DNA from: Camarhynchus parvulus
Lineage: Eukaryota > Chordata > Aves > Passeriformes > Thraupidae
Assembly (NCBI RefSeq): GCF_901933205.1
Contig: NC_044573.1
Span: 57,047,993 to 57,111,992 of the forward strand
Length of the DNA: 64,000 nucleotides
Reading direction: 5' to 3'
The translations under genes were made by a program, and so were the position numbers. A model generated the notes under the pieces. The model had not been told where the DNA came from. It made no database searches and was given only the letters and a program-made list of their open reading frames with translations. Numbering within the stretch: position 1 is the first letter of the stretch; each line of letters begins with the position of its first letter. This document shows positions 1 through 12,500 of this stretch, piece by piece.

Positions 1-3000
1 GGCTGGTATCAGGTGGTTTGTTCATGGCTTCAGGGCTGACAAGCTTTCCTATTTCTGCCTGAACTGCACCCTGAATATATTTTCCCCTTCAGTAGTCACA
101 GAACTTGTTGGCTGATTTGAATGAAATTTGACAACCTTTGGATATACTGTACCTGTGAAGTTCCTGCAAGGGTCACAAGAACAGCTAGTGGAGGGGCCTG
201 TGAGTGAGGCTCAGACCTTCAGAAACTCTGAGTATTAGCTGCAGAAAGGAAGAGAAGTCAGATAAAAGCAACGAGTACAGAACATCAAGTCAGTCTTCTT
301 ACAGAGATGAATCTTTTGGCTGATTTAACAGAACAATATTAAGATTTTCTATCCCCTCTCCTTGTACTTTTTCACCTTTCAGTTCTTCTCCAGAATAATG
401 TTCTACCAGTAAGAACCTTTGAGGGTTTCATCCATATCTTGAATTCTTTCAAATCAAAGAGTAGATTCAAAAGCTATGGAGAAACATATGCATACAGCTC
501 ACTAAGATACAGCCCATTAAAAAAAAAAGGCTAAAAATGTGACTGACAGAAACATGCCAGTAATTCTTGGATAACTCCTAAGGTTTTGGGTTGTTTGTTT
601 TTTTTTTTCTTCTCACTGAATTATTTCATTTGCAATTTTGTCTAAACCCAGGTATTTCTCATGGGCAGCTTATAGAAGTGACCATATACATAATGGTTTA
701 TGTATAATATAATTTTAGGTTTCTCCTTCTGGCATGGCCCTTCTCTGTTTCTTTCTTATCCAGCTGTAAATTTCTGAAAACTTTAATCTCCAAGTTCACA
801 GAAGGGCTACCATGCACAAACTCAGAGTTGTTTCCTAGTCCTGGGATAGGCTCCTCACAGGATGCAGTGGGGAGCCCTGCAAGCAACAGTGGACAACAGC
901 AGAAGGGACGACAAACTGATGGAGTGCTATCACAACCAGGCTAGAACTCCTGTATTCCAAATCTACTTACAGGTATCAGGTACTTTCACTTAGTATTCCC
1001 AGGCTTTAATTTACATTAGAAAGGCTGTGTTAGTGCTCTTCCTTCAAACACACTGAGTGGACATTAAACTTTTCTTCAGTACCATGACTGATGTTGGCAT
1101 TTATGTGGTTGTAAAATGTTCTTTTAACTAGTGCTCAGAGGAGTGCCTGAAGCAAAGATTTCTTTCTCTGAAGTTTAAATTCCCCCAGGCAAAGAAAGGA
1201 CAATTCAACCTGTGTCAACTGACCACAACTCAGCTGGACATAACCCTAACCCTTTACCAGAAACATAAAGATGTTTTTCTCGACCAGCTGTTTTAAATTA
1301 CATTTTGAATGCAGTCTGGTCATGTTGGGATATTCTTGGAATTCCAGCTAGATTAAGTTATTAAAGGGAGATGAGCAGAAAGAGTTCAATTTTCTTGATT
1401 CTGATAGGGAACAGAAATGAGATGGGCTCCAAGTTGCTCATCTCTGCCAGGGAGCTAGCATGAAGAGTTTGGGCTTTGTCAGATGGGCTAATGGCTGAGA
1501 AGGACTTTGTGTGACTTTGTTTTAAAAGTTTACTTGGTTAGTGATGTTCCCTTAATGGCCAAGAGAATTGTTTGAATTCCAGCATGATCCAAAGACGACA
1601 GTATACTAAGTGTTGGTTATAATAAGTGTTTCAGATTTTTGGAGAAAAAGCTCTGTATAAAAAAACCCCACCAAGTAATGAACCTTGAAGACCCCTGACA
1701 ATGAGGAATTCCAGCCTACAAACTACAATCCTTGCTGAAGATAAAGGAAAAAAAAAAAACCACCCTCAAGATCCTCTTTTACTATCTTTAGGAGAAAAAC
1801 ATTTTTCCCACCCCAAATCTGGTTATTGCTGTGATCCTGAGCACCAGGGGAAGATACACAAAGCAGGTTGCTGAGAATATCTAGCACCTTCTGCCAGTGG
1901 TCTACCCTGTCATTGTCCTGCTTCTAACTGGTGACGAGGTTCTGACACTTCAGAAAGTGGTAGGTGGATAGGGAATTAATCAAAATATATCTTGGAGGCA
2001 GGGAGAAGGAATCCTTTCATAGCCTGAAGGCAATCATGAGAGGTACTCACTACTGATTGCAGGCTGTGATTTAGAGTTTCTTCCACCAAAGGACATTTAT
2101 CAGTGATTGGATCTTGTCACGTCTTTGTCAGTAAAAGTTTAAAAGCTCTCTACTCTCAGATATTCATCCTGTGTGCTAACACTTGTACAAAACACCCAAA
2201 CCACTTCATGTTTCTTCTTTTGGTATAAATTGTGGTCTTTATGTCTCCCTTCCTACAGTCTGCTTGGCAGCCCACAATCCAGCATTGCGGCTCCCCTTTG
2301 AAACCTCTGCAGTCTTTCCCCGGCCTCCCTTGACAGCAGGGACCAGAAGGGCCACCCAGCACACAGCAGTGCTAACTAATGCCATACCCCTCTGCTTCTG
2401 CTTTCTAAATAGCTGTCAAACACTTCTGACAGAGCACTTAAAGCACCCACTAAAGGCAGCAGCAATAGTGCTCCTGAAGGTAAAACTCCACTGTGCTCCC
2501 AGCTACTCACTCAGAATTCAGGAGGCGCAGGGGTTCAATCACTGTGTTTGGCACAGGCCCTTTGGGCAATCTGAAAAATTAATTTGACCTTCCTGTGCTG
2601 CTGTCATTGTTACCTCATTCCCATTTCTGTAGGACATGTGCAATTCTTGCACTGTACCTTTCCCACCTGGTGTATCTGCAGGCACATCTGCTCAGACCTT
2701 CCCTGCTCTGCCTTCCCTCTGAGTCAGATGAGTGAAAGCCTTCCCCAGGCTGGAAGATGTTAGGACGTGTTACTGAGGGCTCTGCCCATGCTAGTTTTTC
2801 CTGCTTCCCCATGGAGAAAAGAGGCGCGTCAAGGAGTTGAATTTACTGTTGTGAATCTGGAATCCTCGTGCTGAAGTCTCAAGTATCACATTTCTCCTGT
2901 CCAGCATCTGATTCTGTCCCAGCTACAGTGAAACACCAAACCTCCCATAACCATCCCTTGCCCTGCATTGCAAGCTTTTAGCTTGCAGTGAGTTTAGTCT

Positions 3001-6000
3001 GAAGTCCTGTGTGCAATGAGACTTTAAACTTACTATTAATTATATGATCCTCTGGTAGTGCTGTGGATTTTTTACAGCTGGGTAATAAAATCATTATCTC
3101 CAGGTGGAAAATCCTAAAGCCTTTGTCTTTAATAAAAATAATAAATAATTATATAGTGAGCTACCAGTCTTCTTTCCCACTATCACCATTAAATGGTGGA
3201 GCAGTGCTAAATTTATGTCGGCAATTTCACAAGATGTTAAAATGATAGCTAACCCTCTTGACATATGTGATATAAATTAGCCATATGAGATTCACAATAT
3301 TCTTTCAAAGTATGGGCATATCCAGGCACTTCTACTGCACAGAAGCAGGAATCATGTAATGCTTCCTATGGCTGGCTCTGACTTCCCTACAGTCTTGCTG
3401 TAGAATGTAGACTTCTCTACGTTCTTGCTGTGTGGGCTTCTGTGGTAACATTACAGCAGGGTTGCATCCCTACACAGAGGGGATGATAATTAAAATGGTA
3501 AACTGGTGAAGGAATGTGTAAACTAGTAAAATTCTAGGGTGAAGGTTTCAGTATTGTTCCTGGAGCAGGACCTAAACTTGAATATTCCTTTGTTCATCAA
3601 TTTAACCATTTATTTTTTAAGGTTTAAGCCTGGGATTTTCTTGTTTGATTTCTCTGAACAGTCAGCCACCAAACAGTCTCTGTGATGCTTGTTCTTGCAA
3701 ATATATGTCTAGACATAATTTAGATTAATTCTCCATAATGAAGCTGTCAGTTTGAATATATTACAATGCAAGTGCATAATGTGCAGTTGAAATGAGAACT
3801 CCAAACAAGCTTTGCTCTGGCTTACCTGGTGTGTCTTAATATACTGCAATTATTCTACTAGGACAAAAAACAGGGAACATGTCTCTTCCTCAGTTAAAAG
3901 GGGAAGTTTTACAAAGTTGTGTGGAATTTAATTAATTCAGATTACATTTATTCAGAGACTGATCCTGCAGTTTTCCTACAGGCTTGCTCTTTAATGGCTA
4001 CCCATCCTGTTTGAGCCTTCTTTTTGAAAGGGTTATGGAAATTTTAATGGATTTTTGATGCTTGTGTCAAGGTTATTGTTACAGAACATGACACAGTATT
4101 ATAGTCTATTAAGTCTGGGCAAGTTCCCCTCTGAAGACAATTTCATTGCCATACAGCTAGAGACTGTGTTCCTCCCTGCCACATATGCAACACACATTTA
4201 TGGAAGAGACAATGACAGCCCTCTGTAGGAAGAGAAAATGGGACTTTCTAGGACTTGCTGCCCCAGGCAATTCATCACATGGCAAACACTGTCCACAACA
4301 AAGGTTCATGTTCCTTGCACCTCTTGAAAGCTGTGAAAGAAGTAAACAGATATTAAGAAAAGCACAGTCACCTTCAGCTGGGGTGGAAAGTCAGACCTTC
4401 CTATTGCAAGATCTCTGGAAAAGCTGTCAGAAATGGAGGGCAGGGAAAGGTCTGGCTGGAAATGGAGGGCAGGGAAAGGGCTGGCTGCTCTTTACTCCTA
4501 CTGTCCTTAAGAGGATAAACTCCATATACCTTCTCTGACAGTGGGTGGGGTTGCAAAGGGAAATGTCTGATTTACCTAGCCATTTTAACCCATAGCTAAA
4601 ACCATTCTGCCCTAATTTTATATATAGAATCACAGAATTATTTGTGTTTATCAGGCTTATTGACTGATATCTATGCATAGATATGCATATATGTATGTGT
4701 GAATGTTTATCTACACCAACTCTGCTCTATACTATGATTTAATTCTCTGGGCTTTCATGGGAGATTTTCAGTTCTCTCTACTGGCACCCCAGCTACTGGA
4801 GTATGTGGCTTGGCAGCTCCCAGAGCTGTGTCCATCTCAAGCTACACCTTAGGAACTGATAACTTGAAAGTGTGATAGAAGCAGAGATGTAGTGAAACTT
4901 CCAGCCACCTCTTGTCCATACTACATGTCATGTCCTAGAATAAAAATAAGTTTTCATATCAGCTACCTATTTGGGAGAAGGACAAATTTCACACGTTCAG
5001 ACAAAATTAATTCAAGGCACATAAAAAATGAGATTACAAGCTCCAGGCTCCAAAGATGTCTGTACTGTTTACAAAGAATCTCAGACTTAGGAATCTGGTC
5101 TTGCACTTTGACCAAAGTTCTTCAATGTCCTTATATCATCCTCCTCAGAAGCATATGGTTCAAAAGGTGTGAAGGTCAAAGAAAGAACAAGTTTAACCTG
5201 CACCTGGTGAGCTTCTCAAAAATTGTTTTTCTTGGAAAAAGCAATGAATTCTGTTCCAAATTCATTCTGATGGCATGAAATCACTACCGGCTTTGCAGGT
5301 ATGAATCTAAATAAGCAGTGCATGCCAACCCTGCAGTACTGCAGACTTGTCACCTGCCTGCCTACCTAAAACCCTGCAGGTAAAAGAGCTACATTACCCG
5401 GAACATTTTGTAAACCATTAATCTAACTTTTCCTTGCAAGAGAGGTTAGTCTTACAAATGCTCTTCCCCTCAACTTCCAACAATGAACAAATCATCCTAT
5501 TAAGTAGCCGCTTTCAGGTTTTCATAGGCCCCTTAAACATTTTAATTGAACTTCTCAAAAATTCCACCCAGTGTTTGGTCAGTTGTCTTCAACTTTTTGC
5601 TCCAAGTATTCCAGTAATTGTGGAACCACAGTAACATGAGTGCATTAGAAATTCTACAGGAAATTAAAGAGCTGTGTTATATTACACATAAAGTGAAGGT
5701 CTAATCAGATTACCACAGAGACATTTAGTTATAAGTTTTTTGTTTTTTTTTTTCAGACATAGAGCATTATCACTGTCTAAATCATAGAGAATACTCCCAA
5801 GCAGTCTAAATTCTAATCCTGAAGATCACTTCTGAGAAATTATTTTAGTTAAATACATTTTAACATGAAATGTCATAAAAGCCTTCTTTGGTTCAAAATG
5901 AGAAAAAGGGAATTTTTTGGGGGTGCTTGCTGACATGAGGAGGTACAGGGATCCATGGGGTCCAGGGATGGATCCGTAATCAACTAATGCACTATGTAAA

Positions 6001-6559
6001 TGTGCAACCCTCTCTTATTAAATCCAAGTTTGAAGAGAAAAAAAAAAAGAATAAATGACATTAAAAGAGTATTGGGATTTTTTTTAGTCTATTCTTTTTA
6101 AGTTCTCAGATACCTGGCAAGCAGCATCAGAAGTAAAATTTTCACACAATTTATTTTCTACACCTTTCCTTCACCAGGCCAATTCTACACTCAAAATGAA
6201 ATATGTCATATCAGCTCTGGTCCTTTCTACAGCTATGCAATTACTGAACAACAAGCTCAAAGATATTTGCAAGAACAACAGTCCTTGCCTGGTTTTCCAC
6301 AGCTGTTTCTGCTCTCGCCTCCCATAAGACACTTGACAGAATAATTACCAAGCATGACAATATATCAGCTTGATACTCAGACATGACTTTTACATCTCTT
6401 GGCATGCCAATCCAACACAAGATGCAGTGGTAGCCAGAGTGGGAGTTCCCATAGACAGAGTTTGTCCCAGGACACTGAAAGAGTTAAAAACCACACGGCA
6501 ATCTTTCCATACTATCACAGGCAGTTAATCTCACTTGAAGGAACACATTTTGCCTGCAG
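1..6559. other. Intergenic flank, no gene recognised
   Basis: Unique AT-rich sequence. Apart from the duplication at 4431 I see only short A or T runs and an imperfect repeat of ACTTCCCTACAGTCTTGCTG near 3378-3430. Frames up to 134 codons are present but lack family resemblance, exon signals or consistent codon use. Confidence 0.6.
4431..4488. repeat. 29-bp tandem duplication
   Basis: Two adjacent copies, 4431-4459 and 4460-4488, nearly identical, each starting AAATGGAGGGCAGGGAAAGG and ending CTGGCTGG or CTGGCTGC. They create a duplicated peptide-like pattern on the minus strand that is not a gene. Confidence 0.9.
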
Positions 6560-6960
6560 ACATCATAGCCTCGGGGTGTGAGCAGGAGAGGGGTGAGCGG
6601 CAGAACAGCAGTGGCCGAAGGGCACAGGGGAAATGGCTGGGAGAGAGCCGCCAGCCGCCTCCCCAGGGCCCCAGCCCACGGGTGACCTCCTCATCCAGGG
6701 AAGCAAAGCAGCACCTGACACACTCTGTCCCCGCATACCTCTCCCCCACCCCTGCACAATGCAAATGAGGCCATTCCCCGAGCTGGATTGCTGCGGGAGC
6801 AGCTGTCAAAATGCCCAGCGGCTTCAGTGACACCAGTATTCACCAGTATTTCTCAAAGAGGAGAGATGCGTCTACTGCAGGGAAACCGTGATGATGCCTC
6901 CTGGCAACGCTTTAAAGCCCCCTCCCCGGGTTCTGCCCTGCAACCTTTCTTCTGCTGATA
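6560..6960. other. GC-rich patch in upstream flank
   Basis: A sharp rise in G+C relative to surroundings, with several frames open on both strands, as expected where TA-containing stops are rare. It has a TTTAAAGCCCCCTCCCCGGG segment (6911-6930) but few CpGs overall. No peptide here resembles a known family. It could be an unannotated promoter or a conversion-driven GC patch. Confidence 0.4.
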
Positions 6961-6999
6961 CAAGAACCATGTATGCTTCGATGCCTTCAAAGCACACAC

Positions 7000-7400
7000 A
7001 CAGAGTGCTACAGAGAGATTTAATTCTCTAGAAGGTGATTGTGAAGTACTCGCTAATTATAGGAACTGCATTAAAGTGTTCCCAAAGAATATATCAGCCT
7101 AAGGGCAGAAAGAACTATTCCCAAGAAATAACATATTAGGCTACTGGGCTTTTTTTTTCTGCTTGGTGAACATCCTCCAGCAATGTGCATTTACTTTAAA
7201 ATTATTTATCTGAATGCATTTGAATTGATTATTGTCACTACCCCTCTATCGCAGGGAATTATGCTGCATAATTGTAACTGAAGCTGTGCTGGCTGGTTGG
7301 AAGCGGTCACACAAGATGCAGATTTTATTCCCTGAGTGAAGAATGCAAGTATTTCCATAGCAAAGTATTCATGTTTAAAGTGAAGTCTCCTTGAGTGTGG
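7000..7400. promoter_or_regulatory. Candidate conserved regulatory element, upstream flank
   Basis: Contains a perfect 17-bp palindrome AATTATGC-T-GCATAATT (7257-7273, POU-like half-sites), ATTGATTATTG just upstream, GCTAATTATAGG near 7051 and an AAGCGGTCACAC segment. It lies about 18 kb upstream of the SGK1.1 start. The palindrome is seen directly; regulatory function is inferred. Confidence 0.4.
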
Positions 7401-7698
7401 GTGTTTATAATTCCAGATTCCTTTAGAGCAAATATTTGTGTCTATAAAATTCATTTGCAAAAGATTTGACAGGATGTGTGGATGTGTACAGAAAATAAAG
7501 GTCAAAACCATGAAAGTGTACTGAAAAGGATAAAAGTAAAGTCCTTGAAGTATGGTGTGTGAGTGTTGGCATGCATGTGCTACAGGTAACAGCCGTTTTA
7601 AAGAAAATATCCATACCTGTGTAGATGTAAATGTGTGGTTAAAAAAAATATGAATATGCATTGTAGGTTGCTGTTTCTGTACTCCACAGAGAGAGATT

Positions 7699-7724
7699 GT
7701 GTGTGTATGTGTGTGTGTGTGTGG
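7699..7724. repeat. GT microsatellite
   Basis: Imperfect (TG)n run with one TA interruption, next to a second TGTGCACATGTGCAC alternating purine-pyrimidine segment. The His/Thr-rich minus-strand frame starting here is a product of the repeat. Confidence 0.9.
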
Positions 7725-8703
7725 ATGTGCACATGTGCACAAAGGAGAGGGAGAAAGAAAATGAGGGGGAGAGTGGGAGGAAGATAGCTACAGAGCCAGA
7801 ATTCTTTTTTTTTAATCTCCCATCAAGATGATTATAGTGTCCTTAGAAATGAGAGGGCTCTACCAAAGATTTTCAACTTCAAAGAAAAGTTCTCGGTGAA
7901 AGCTCATCCTCTCCATCTCTCATTAGTAGGCAGAAAAGCCTTTAACATAATCTAGCATAGAAAAGCAGAAGAGTGTATTTCCCTCCCAAATCGAGGAAAA
8001 CATTTCACAGGCATGTGATGGTCTAAAGAAGAAAAAGAAGCAGCAAGACTTTTAGACGACTATGAATACAAATTTAAAAATATTAATGCAGCTTGGAGCT
8101 ATTTAGGGGCAACCTTTGATATACAACTCCTGTGGTAGCTTCATTTCTGGTGTCAGCGTCCTATTTTTTCTATAAATTTGGGTTGGATTTTTTTTTAATA
8201 TCTGCATTTTATTTCCCCAAATAGACTCTGTGTGTGTGCAGGAGGGAAAAATCTCTCTTGCTTGCCTGTGTCTAGACGTGGACAATGGCTCCATGTGTTC
8301 TGTCATGCCCTAGAAGCTCCCAGCCATCTGCTGAGCATGCCTGCAGCTTTGGCACAGAGTCTGCAGTTGCAGGTGTGCACTGAGGCAGATCTCATGGCTG
8401 CCCACTGTTATCTGTGCAATCTGGGTTGAATCCATCCTGCACACCCGGTGTGCAGCGAGGAGGAGGATGAATGTCTGAGCAGATGAAAAGAAACACAAAA
8501 ATCACTGAGCTCCAGCTTATCAAATCACAGCCAGCAGCTCTCACTTCACAGTACTTATGAATGGATCCTGTTTCAAATTAAATTAATCATGTAGAATAAT
8601 ATTATCATAATTTTAAAAATCCTATGCATTTAGGGCCAAACCACAGCTTAAGAAGTTTACTTTGTTCAGTACATCAGATCCTAGAGAATTTCCATGACAT
8701 CTT

Positions 8704-9510
8704 GAATCATAGAAGAGCTTGGGTTGGTAAGGAATTTTAAAGGTTACCTAGTTCCAACCCCCATGCAATGTGCAGGGACATCTTCAGCTGGATCAGGTGG
8801 TTCCATGCCCCATCCAGTCTGGCTTTGAACCAGGGGTGAGTCATCCACATCTTCTTCTCTCCATATCACATGCTCCAGTGTGCCACCACCCTCTCCCAGT
8901 GAAGAATTTGTTCCTACTCTCTAACCTAAACTTACCCTCTTGGAGTTTAAAGCCATTTCCCCTAGTTCTGTTACTTCATGTCCTTGTGAAAAGTCCCTCT
9001 CCAGCCTTCTTGTAGGCCCTTTTTAAGTACCAGAAGGCCACTATGAGGTCTTGTTTGGGCCTTCTCTTCTCCAGGCTGAACAAAACAATCTCTCTCCTTT
9101 CCTCAAAGGAGAGCTACTCCCCCAATCATCTCCATGGTCCTCCTTTGGTCCTGCTTCAACAAATCCATGTTCTTGTTACATGGGTGGCTCCAATTAGTGT
9201 GGGCTCCAATTGTGGGGTCTCACCAGAGTGGAGCAGAGGTGCAGAATCCCCTCCCTCACCCTGCTGGCCATGCTGCTTTCAAAGCAGCCCAAGACAGGTC
9301 TGCCCTTCTGGACTAAAAGTGCACATTGCCAGCTCATGTGTAGCTTTTCAACCACCAGTACTCCTAATCCTTTTCATCAGGGTTGCTCTCAATCTCTTCA
9401 CCCCCAACCTGACCCATTTTCAGGGCCCTTACTTGGTTTTTTTGAGCTTCATGAGGTCCATGTGGACCCATTTCTCAAGAGTCTTCTCTAAGAGATTCCA
9501 GTGGTCAAGT
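8704..9510 (-). mobile_element. CR1 LINE, 5'-truncated, 3' part in antisense
   Basis: Reads on the minus strand as the 3' region of an avian CR1 non-LTR retrotransposon. It begins with the reversed CR1 tail (GAATCATAGAA, then TTGGGTTGG and GTTCCAACCCCC). It continues through CATCCAGTCTGGC, CTTCTCTTCTCCAGGCTGAAC, GTGCACATTGCCAGCTCATG and CCCCCAACCTGACCCAT to a GCTTCATGAGGTCCATGTGG block near 9447, all in CR1 order. The left end is sharp; the right, 5'-truncated end fades between 9490 and 9520. Many substitutions show it is old and dead. Reading frames on the + strand across it are antisense to CR1 and meaningless. Confidence 0.93.
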
Positions 9511-12500
9511 TTTATTAGTTTCTCCAGTTGTACTTTTTTTGTTTTCTTTCCATATGCCTTGCAAATGGATTTTGTGGCAGCTTTCTTTTCGGAATATTTT
9601 ACAATCCTTTGATTTAATTACCTGCATTTCCATGTTATTATCTGGAGGTAGAAGCTACTATTTCGTGACAACAAAAATAAAGACTAAAGGAAGTAAGAAA
9701 AAAAAAAACAAACCTCTTCCATTTTCTTCTCGTCCTTCAAGGAAGACTCACCTAGCACAAATGGAAGTTGCAGGTCCATTTGCTGCCAGAGCCAAAAGCA
9801 CAAATCAGACACTGATGCTGACATAATGAGCAATTCTGTATGCCTGGGAAACTATCATCCAGCTAGTTTGCATTGCAGAAGATTCAAAGGTATTTAATGG
9901 ACAAATATGTGTCTAGAGATGCTAGGTCTAAGGCACTCCTAATCTGTGTCAAGTACGAAATCAACTCTATAATATTAGATGGCAAGTCTCCTGGCTTAAA
10001 GCAGTGTGCATATGAAAAGTTTCTTTTCCCTGTTTTTCAGTATCATCCCTGTGATTGCCAAAATATATAGGAACTGTAGAAATTTTATGTGCCAGAAAAA
10101 AAGAATGAGGAGTGGCAGGTTGGTATACTGTTTGTAGTAAATTAGCAGATCTATAGAATAAATTTTTATGAAATATAACCAGAAAATACATGTTTACAAA
10201 GACATGTGCCTTGTAAACATGCTGGGACTCCCAGCCTATACTGCCCCAGCTTTTGCAGCACTTTTGCCAATCACCTCACAAATATAAGCTGCATAATTTC
10301 AGTAGTTAGTATCTGAAACATTATGAGAGCAGAACAGTAGCAATTTACATCTCTTTTAGATCAAATACAAAGCCATAAGGACCCCAAAAAAACCCCCAAA
10401 CCCCAAACAAACCCTATGAACTGAACACCTTAAATACTATATAAGATGTTTACTACATTTACAGTTTGTATAAAAATGCAACTTTATGTTGTAAGGCCAT
10501 AAAGAAACAATATTTTCTTTGATTTCACTGTGGTACATGAGAACTCCTCAGTGTCAGTGATACCCAGAGTGAGCTTGTCCATAGGCAAACTGCTGAGTAT
10601 TCTGTCACTCACCATTAGCAATTATCTCAGTATGTTTACAGTGTAGTAATACAGCAATTCTGCTGTAGGCTAGAAGAGATAAATGATACCTCTGCTCAGC
10701 CAACAGCTCTTTCTTGTAATAAATTACAGGCACTTATCAGTTCCCAAAATATTCCTTAAAGACTTATGAAATGAAATTTAAAAAATATAAGTAACCCTAA
10801 TTCTTCAGAAGTTACTCCAGACTGACAGAACACTATACATCCATTTAATTTCAAGTCTACAAATTTAATAGTGGGGCTGGCAGAATGAAAAAGGATTTCT
10901 TTGAAAAACATTCCATCACAAAGGTATTCATTTGAAATGAATCAATTACTACAGCACTGCAATGTCCTCTTTCACTTGTTACCATTAGGCAACTTTTCAA
11001 AAAACAGTGGAAAAATTTAAAGTTATGGTGTAGAAAGCCAAAAAGAAAATGCAATAAAATACAAACAAGCTTTTTTTTTTTTAATCTGTACTTTTTTATT
11101 TCACTTGGTGTTAAATGAAGATAACACAAAATAGAAGGAGAGGCATTAAGTTCTTTCCTGCCAAAATAATTCAATATGACATAAGCACTGAAATTAGGAT
11201 TTTTTTAAATTGCAACCAAAGATCCCTCAGAAGAGGTAACCCTAGCCCAAACCTTTCAAAAGCTGGGCAGTGGTGAGGGGAGGGGATCCTGGAGGTAAGC
11301 TCCTTCATTCACTCTTGTGAGTGTGACCTTCTCAGGGTTCAGCTCATGATTGCTTGCTTTGAATTTCCATAAAGCTGGTCAATGATGAAGAACTTTATTT
11401 TTCATAGCTCCAGGGGGAGTGCCTAAAATTGACATTGAAGCTAAGTGCACTAGATTAAAAGAAACAGCTGTATGTTATAAGTCCCGAGTCACATTGTTGT
11501 ATCATCAGAAAAACATTCTGAAAACAAGAAATCTCTTCTGAACTCTGAAGAGGTTTATGGCTCAGTATTTATCATCACTAAGTGGAATTTCCATGCATAA
11601 TGACAGGAAACAGTCAAACTTCTGCATATTTCACCCAGTCACAGACAGAATTTGGATTCTACTAAACATAATGCAGCATAACATAATTTCTGTTCTGGAT
11701 GAAGCTTGAAGAGATGCTGATATTTTCTGCTATTACTTTTGTGATCTTTATGGTTTCTGCTTGTCCTCACATCTAGATCTGTATCAGGTGGAAAACTCCT
11801 TTTTCATTTCAGAGTTGACCCGGCTTTAATTGATCTAAAATTTGCATGCATGGTCCTGATGTTGATGTGATTAAGGTTTCACCTTTTCACAGTGAGCACC
11901 ATCTAATGCTAGAGGGTCATACAGCTTTAACCTCAAATACACCGAACCTTCTTACCTCTTGACTCTGTATCTCAGAGGAGGCAGTACTGAGAAAAGGTCA
12001 GACCGATCTGTGTCAGAATTAAGGGGTAAAAGCTGAATGACAACTTCCACTCAGAATTCACTGTCTCTGCTTTAACATGTTTCAAATGGGCAATCTTGGA
12101 TAGTGATGCACGGATGTGCATGCTCAGCCTCTAACATGCTATGCCTCCTGTTATAATGCATGTTTGATATAATTTTATCATATTTAACATAACCTCAAGG
12201 GCATGGCAAAACCTGTGTAAGAGAGGCATCTGTGCTGACAGCAACTTGAGTGTAAGTGTGCAAAATCTCATCTTCTTTAATAGCAGGGTGGCTGGCTGCA
12301 GGTGAGCCATGGTATATGCTAAGGCTACAAAGCTGAAGGCATCTGCCTTTGGATTTGGCTGTTAATGTGCTGCTGCTGACTGAGCTGCTAAATTATTGTT
12401 GTCTTTGACTCTGTCATGAAGATGCCTTTGTGACTGTGTGTTCTTCTTTGCATGCAGTTCCATACCATTAAGATGTTCCAATAAGGTAAATATCAATGTA

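Noticed and set aside
4620..4645. GAATCACAGAATTA, resembling a CR1 tail
   Set aside because: No further CR1 sequence follows on either side, so the match is probably chance.
7206..7742. 178-codon minus-strand frame starting with His/Thr repeats
   Set aside because: It begins in the GT microsatellite and crosses the AATTATGC palindrome; no family resemblance or splice signals.
9043..9612. 189-codon + strand reading frame
   Set aside because: It lies within and just past the antisense CR1; the peptide is the reverse strand of a LINE 3' region and not a gene.
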